Assembly: GCA_025964295.1 (NCBI GenBank)
Contig: JAOPZD010000437.1
Span: 1-8,308, forward strand
DNA length: 8,308 nt
Source of the DNA: Conexibacter sp.
GTDB lineage: Bacteria > Actinomycetota > Thermoleophilia > Solirubrobacterales > Solirubrobacteraceae
Direction of reading: 5' to 3'
Below the pieces are notes generated by a model. It worked only from the letters and a program-made list of their open reading frames with translations, searched no databases and was not told the DNA's origin. A program made the position numbers and the translations under genes. Positions 5,720 through 8,308 of this stretch are shown here, piece by piece. Numbering within the stretch: position 1 is the first letter of the stretch; each line of letters opens with the position of its first letter.

Positions 5720-6409
5720 CTAGTGCCCGAGCAGGCCCGCCACGATGTTGATGGTGATCGCGACGATGACCGTGCCGAACAGGTAGGAGACCAGGCCATG
5801 GTGGATCGCCACCCGGCGGATCCGCTTGGCGGTGAGATCGGTGTCTGAGACCTGGAACGTCATCCCGATGGTCAGCGCGAGGTAGGCGAAGTCCCGGTAG
5901 TCGGGAGCCTCGCCGTGGAAGTCGATGCCGCCGCGCGGCGAGCTGAAGTACAACCGGGCATAGCGCAGGAGGTAGACGGTGTGCACCGAGGTCCATCCCA
6001 GGACCACGCTGACGACGGCCAGGCCGGTGAGGAAGCGGCGGTCGGGTCCGGTGGCGTCGCCCGCCTGCACCAGCGTGAACGCGACCGCGAGCAGGCTGGC
6101 GATGCCCGCACCGACGAGCGTCGCCTCCGCCGCCGGCCGTGAGTCCTCGGCCTGGGCCATGCGTGCGGTGTCCTGCTCATCGGCGACGGAGATCGGCACC
6201 CACACCCAGACCATGAACACGAGGGCGGCCACGTCCCAGGCGACCAGCGCCGAGACCGACCACGACGCCCCGGCGGCGAGCGCACCGCCGGCGGCGGCCG
6301 TCCCCGAGACCAGGCCGACGACGACCCGCCTCGCCGCGACGCCGGACGGCTCCGGCGGGTCTTGGACGTGATCGCCCGGGCTCCAAGACTGTTCGCTTTT
6401 AGCGGGCAC
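5720..6409 (-). CDS. DUF1345 family membrane protein
   Basis: The C-terminal half carries the DUF1345 (PF07077) signature: FHGEAPDYRDFAYLALTIGM (164-183), TFQVSDTD (184-191), RIRRVAIHHGLVSYLF (196-211) and a final helix ending NIVAGLLGH. With the GTG start at 6409 the protein is 229 residues, near the family's usual length. Six membrane segments fit at about 29-47, 52-74, 96-115, 126-150, 172-187 and 206-227. The function of DUF1345 is unknown. The start is uncertain. An in-frame ATG at 6457 would add 16 hydrophilic residues and overlap the divergent BON start codon, and neither start has a Shine-Dalgarno. The codons just after GTG (GCT, AAA, TCT) are unusually AT-rich for this genome. No other usual start codon exists before the first membrane helix. 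It is the first gene of the minus-strand series leading to the sigma factor. Confidence 0.87.
   Translation of the reverse strand: MPAKSEQSWSPGDHVQDPPEPSGVAARRVVVGLVSGTAAAGGALAAGASWSVSALVAWDVAALVFMVWVWVPISVADEQDTARMAQAEDSRPAAEATLVGAGIASLLAVAFTLVQAGDATGPDRRFLTGLAVVSVVLGWTSVHTVYLLRYARLYFSSPRGGIDFHGEAPDYRDFAYLALTIGMTFQVSDTDLTAKRIRRVAIHHGLVSYLFGTVIVAITINIVAGLLGH
6359..6389. promoter_or_regulatory. Perfect inverted repeat GTCTTGGA-N15-TCCAAGAC
   Basis: Two 8-bp arms (6359-6366 and 6382-6389) are exact reverse complements across 15 nt, spacing that fits two turns of DNA between half-site centres. It lies 67 nt upstream of the plus-strand BON start. It falls within the first codons of DUF1345 if GTG 6409 is right. 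The arms are less GC-rich than the surroundings, which makes chance less likely. It could be an operator for the divergent pair or an RNA hairpin. Confidence 0.4.
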
Positions 6410-6440
6410 GGGGGGACGTCTTTGCGCCTCGCGGGCCTTC

Positions 6441-6446
6441 GAGGAA
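6441..6446 (+). promoter_or_regulatory. Ribosome binding site GAGGAA for the single-BON gene
   Basis: GAGGAA lies 9 nt before ATG 6456 and supports that start on the plus strand. Confidence 0.65.
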
Positions 6447-6455
6447 CGTTCGCCC

Positions 6456-6698
6456 ATGGCGCGCGAAACGAGCCAGGGCGCCGTCTCCGGCCAGGACATC
6501 CGCACCCGCATCGGGCGCGAGCTCGACGCGATGGCGGCGACCGCGAGCCACACGATCTTCGTGCAGGCCTCCGACGACGGACGCGTGCGGCTCGAGGGCG
6601 TGGTGCACTCCCTCGCCGACCACACCAGCGCCCTGGCGACGGCTCGATCGACGCCCGGCGTACGGGTCGTCGAGGACCTCCTCAAGATCCTGCTCTAG
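6456..6698 (+). CDS. Single BON-domain protein (80 residues)
   Basis: One BON domain fills residues 14-80: helix QDIRTRIGRELDAM, strand ending VRLEG (44-48), long helix HTSALATARSTPGV, and closing strand VRVVEDLLKIL. It is clearly related to the third BON domain of the protein at 4172-4831. Both have the pattern H-x(3)-ALATA-x(3)-PGVR-x-VED-x-L, and both have an unusually long N-terminal segment before the first strand. No signal peptide or membrane helix is present, so it should be cytoplasmic. GAGGAA 9 nt upstream supports the ATG. The gene diverges from DUF1345 and converges on the other single-BON gene, whose stop is only 19 nt away. Its role is unknown beyond the phospholipid or protein binding presumed for BON domains. 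Confidence 0.8.
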   Translation: MARETSQGAVSGQDIRTRIGRELDAMAATASHTIFVQASDDGRVRLEGVVHSLADHTSALATARSTPGVRVVEDLLKILL

Positions 6699-6717
6699 GT
6701 CTCTCGAGGCGACCATC

Positions 6718-6930
6718 TCACGGGTGCTGCAGCTGATCGCCGATGCCGATCACGCCCACGCATCGCCGCGCCGCCCGGAGGATCGCCCGGCGCTGGCTGC
6801 GGCTGGCGACGACCCCGCGCAGGGTCACGAACCCCGCGTCGACGTCCACGGCGATCACCTCGGGCTCGTCGATCCGCGGATCCCGTGCCAGCTCGCCGCG
6901 GACATCGGCATGGAGCGCGCGATCGCTCAT
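6718..6930 (-). CDS. Single BON-domain protein (70 residues), coupled to upstream membrane gene
   Basis: The 70 residues form one BON domain: helix ALHADVRGELARD, strand block VIAVDVDAGFVTLRG (25-39), long helix SQRRAILRAARRCVGV, and a short final strand IGIGDQL before the stop. It matches domain 1 of the three-BON protein and of the two-BON protein. They share the frame DVR-x(3)-A-x-DP-x-I near the N-terminus, then TLRG and QR. The closing strand ends early, so the fold is minimal. Its ATG overlaps the stop of the upstream membrane-protein gene (ATGA at 6930-6927), and AGGAGG (6943-6938) lies 7 nt upstream inside that gene. Translational coupling is very likely, and the two products may act together, the BON domain on the inner face of the membrane. 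A longer in-frame ORF from 7326 is only the shadow of the membrane gene. Confidence 0.82.
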   Translation of the reverse strand: MSDRALHADVRGELARDPRIDEPEVIAVDVDAGFVTLRGVVASRSQRRAILRAARRCVGVIGIGDQLQHP

Positions 6931-7469
6931 CGCCCGTCCTCCTGCGTGACGGCTGCGCCGTCGCCGGATGCCGCCAAGCCGCCGATCAGGAGCAGGGCGC
7001 CACCGAGCAGCGCGACGAACGGGCCGACGTCCAACGACGTGCCGACCGCGGCGGACGCGCCGTTCCCGACGATCGCGCCCGAGCCGAGATCGGGAAGGTC
7101 GATGGTCGCCACGAGGCTGTAGACGACGACGCCGAAGCCGGCGACGGCGGCCACCATGCCCCCGCGCCACTCCTCTCCCGGCGCCAACAGCAGCGCCACC
7201 ACGCCGACCACGGCGCCGGCCACGAGCAGCCACGCGGCGAGGTCGCGAGCGTGCCAGAGCGAGAACCCCGTCGCGAAGTCGTCGACCAAGCCGCCGGCCG
7301 ACACCGACACGTCCTGGGAGTACCACGACAGACCCGTGGCGACCAGGACCGTCAGCGCCCCGACGATGCCGATCACCCGGTCGCCGGCCAGCTCCTGGAC
7401 GGCGGCCGCGAGCCGGCCGCGGTCGTTCTTGACGGCGACGTCGGGGGGATAGGGGTTGCTGGCTGCCAT
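6927..7469 (-). CDS. Four-helix hypothetical membrane protein
   Basis: The 180-residue protein has a hydrophilic N-terminus (1-30) and four likely membrane helices (about 31-50, 77-96, 104-123, 149-167). Between helices one and two is an extracytoplasmic-looking loop, SWYSQDVSVSAGGL. The SWY at the end of helix one resembles the LPWY found in small actinobacterial membrane proteins of unknown function; this likeness is from memory. No enzymatic or transport motif is visible. AGGAGG (7485-7480) sits 10 nt before the ATG at 7469, a firm start. The gene overlaps the following single-BON gene by 4 nt (ATGA) and is separated from the NmrA-like gene upstream by 124 nt, so it probably begins a two-gene operon. 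Confidence 0.85.
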   Translation of the reverse strand: MAASNPYPPDVAVKNDRGRLAAAVQELAGDRVIGIVGALTVLVATGLSWYSQDVSVSAGGLVDDFATGFSLWHARDLAAWLLVAGAVVGVVALLLAPGEEWRGGMVAAVAGFGVVVYSLVATIDLPDLGSGAIVGNGASAAVGTSLDVGPFVALLGGALLLIGGLAASGDGAAVTQEDGR

Positions 7470-7479
7470 GGTTTCGGGA

Positions 7480-7485
7480 CCTCCT
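7480..7485 (-). promoter_or_regulatory. Ribosome binding site AGGAGG for the four-helix membrane protein
   Basis: AGGAGG on the minus strand lies 10 nt before ATG 7469 and fixes that start. Confidence 0.75.
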
Positions 7486-7558
7486 GCTCGACGGTGGACG
7501 GGCCAGTGCTACGGCCGGCGCCGCGTCGCGCCAAGCACTTCCGGCGATGACCGGGTTC

Positions 7559-7578
7559 CGACGACGTCTAGGTCGTCG
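7559..7578 (-). terminator. Stem-loop after the NmrA-like gene, possible terminator
   Basis: CGACGAC and GTCGTCG form a perfect 7-bp stem around the 6-nt loop GTCTAG (as read on the plus strand). It begins 15 nt beyond the NmrA-like stop. There is no T-run on the minus strand after it, so it is not a classical intrinsic terminator. It may stabilise the 3' end or assist termination. Confidence 0.3.
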
Positions 7579-7593
7579 CTCGGGCCGGCGTCT

Positions 7594-8308
7594 TCAGGTC
7601 CAGGACTGGTGGCGTGCCCATTGGCCGAACGACTGCCAGCCCACGTGGGGGAACTCCGCGCGGAGCGCCGCGATGTCCACGTGGTAGCCGGTGCTGGCCA
7701 GGAACGCGTACATCCCGGCGAGGTCCTCCGAACGCCGCGCGACGTCGTCCAACGGCACTTGTTGGTGGTGTACCGGCCGGCCGGCCACGGCACTCAGCTC
7801 CCGCGCCATGTCGCTGGGCGTGAGCTCGTCGCCGGCGATCTCGATCCGTCTTCCCGCCGACTCGGCGCCCCCGGTCATGACCGTCGCCACCACGCTCCCG
7901 AGGTCGGCGAGCGCCACCGCCTGCAGGCGCCGTCCCGCCGGCAGGGCCAGCGGGAGGCGTCCGGCGACCACGTCATCCCGCCGTGAGAGCAGGTTCTCGA
8001 AGAACCACGTCGGAGCGGTGACGATCGTCGGGACGCCGCTCGAACGGGCGGCCGCCTCGATCCGCGCCTTCGTCGCGAAGTGCGGGACTCCGGGCGCCTG
8101 CTGGGCGCTCGCCACCGAGGCGAGGACGAGCCGGCGCAGGTCTGACCGTCGGGCCGCCTCGACGAGGCCGTGGCCCTGGCGCACCTCGTCGTCCGGATCG
8201 GCGCCCGGGGCGGTCAGGCCGAACGCCGCCCGGGCGCCCGTCATCGCGGCCGCGACGGCCGCGCTGTCCTGGAGGTCGCCGGCGAACAGCTCGACGCCGC
8301 GTCGCGCC
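7594..8308 (-). CDS. NmrA-like NAD(P)-binding protein (N-terminus cut by window edge)
   Basis: The open frame continues through the right edge, so the N-terminal nucleotide-binding loop lies outside the window. The 237 visible residues start with GVELFAGDLQDSAAVAAAM, the NmrA-family segment after the second strand (GV-x(3)-GDL-x-D). Further on come LRRLVLASVASAQ, then PGVPHFATKARIEAAARSSG, which carries the family's HF-x-TK motif, then VTAPTWFFENLL. NmrA-like proteins (PF05368) are atypical SDRs that bind NAD(P). Some act as redox sensors, others as reductases such as NAD(P)H:quinone or azo-type enzymes. In this family the lysine of the HF-x-TK motif corresponds to the SDR lysine. The methionine at 8244 is internal and not the start. 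The gene is 124 nt upstream of the membrane-protein gene, with a stem-loop between, so separate transcription is likely. The specific function is not deducible. Confidence 0.88.
   Translation of the reverse strand, partial: ARRGVELFAGDLQDSAAVAAAMTGARAAFGLTAPGADPDDEVRQGHGLVEAARRSDLRRLVLASVASAQQAPGVPHFATKARIEAAARSSGVPTIVTAPTWFFENLLSRRDDVVAGRLPLALPAGRRLQAVALADLGSVVATVMTGGAESAGRRIEIAGDELTPSDMARELSAVAGRPVHHQQVPLDDVARRSEDLAGMYAFLASTGYHVDIAALRAEFPHVGWQSFGQWARHQSWT

Noticed and set aside
5096..5848. 250-codon plus-strand ORF antisense to the sigma factor
   Set aside because: No domain is recognisable. It mirrors the codon third-position bias of the sigma-factor gene.

Overview
This is a very GC-rich window (roughly 70% by eye) with dense ORFs on every frame. 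Strong Shine-Dalgarno sites (AGGAGG, AAGGAG) occur beside genes that look leaderless. The gene set (AI-2E-type permease, DUF1003, DUF1345, several cytoplasmic BON-domain proteins, a small LPWY-like four-helix membrane protein) suggests a high-GC actinobacterium, perhaps of the class Thermoleophilia (Solirubrobacter/Conexibacter-like). That placement is an impression from protein style, not from a marker gene. I see no rRNA, tRNA, transposase, integrase or CRISPR array.

Layout: a patatin-like phospholipase runs off the left edge on the minus strand (1-823). Divergent from it is a plus-strand run: an AI-2E family permease (930-2042), a two-BON-domain protein starting 10 nt later (2053-2505), a 277-nt gap with at most a 45-codon ORF, and a DUF1003 membrane protein (2783-3280). 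This converges on a minus-strand series that reads, in transcription order, DUF1345 membrane protein (6409-5720), N-terminally reduced sigma-70 factor (5656-4946), three-BON-domain protein (4831-4172) and atypical SDR (4009-3317). The series is broken by gaps of 63, 114 and 162 nt, and the SDR has its own candidate promoter. A single-BON protein (6456-6698, plus) diverges from DUF1345. It converges on a translationally coupled minus pair, a four-helix membrane protein (7469-6927) and another single-BON protein (6930-6718). An NmrA-like NAD(P)-binding protein (minus) runs off the right edge.

The most interesting theme is the BON family: seven BON domains in four genes within 5 kb, none with a signal peptide. 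The two single-domain proteins resemble the first and third domains of the three-domain protein, and the two-domain protein resembles its first two. They sit among at least four membrane proteins and one sigma factor lacking the canonical region 1.2/2.1. The window reads as an envelope or stress-response accessory cluster with its own possible transcriptional regulator. That functional reading is inference; no gene here reveals a specific substrate or pathway.
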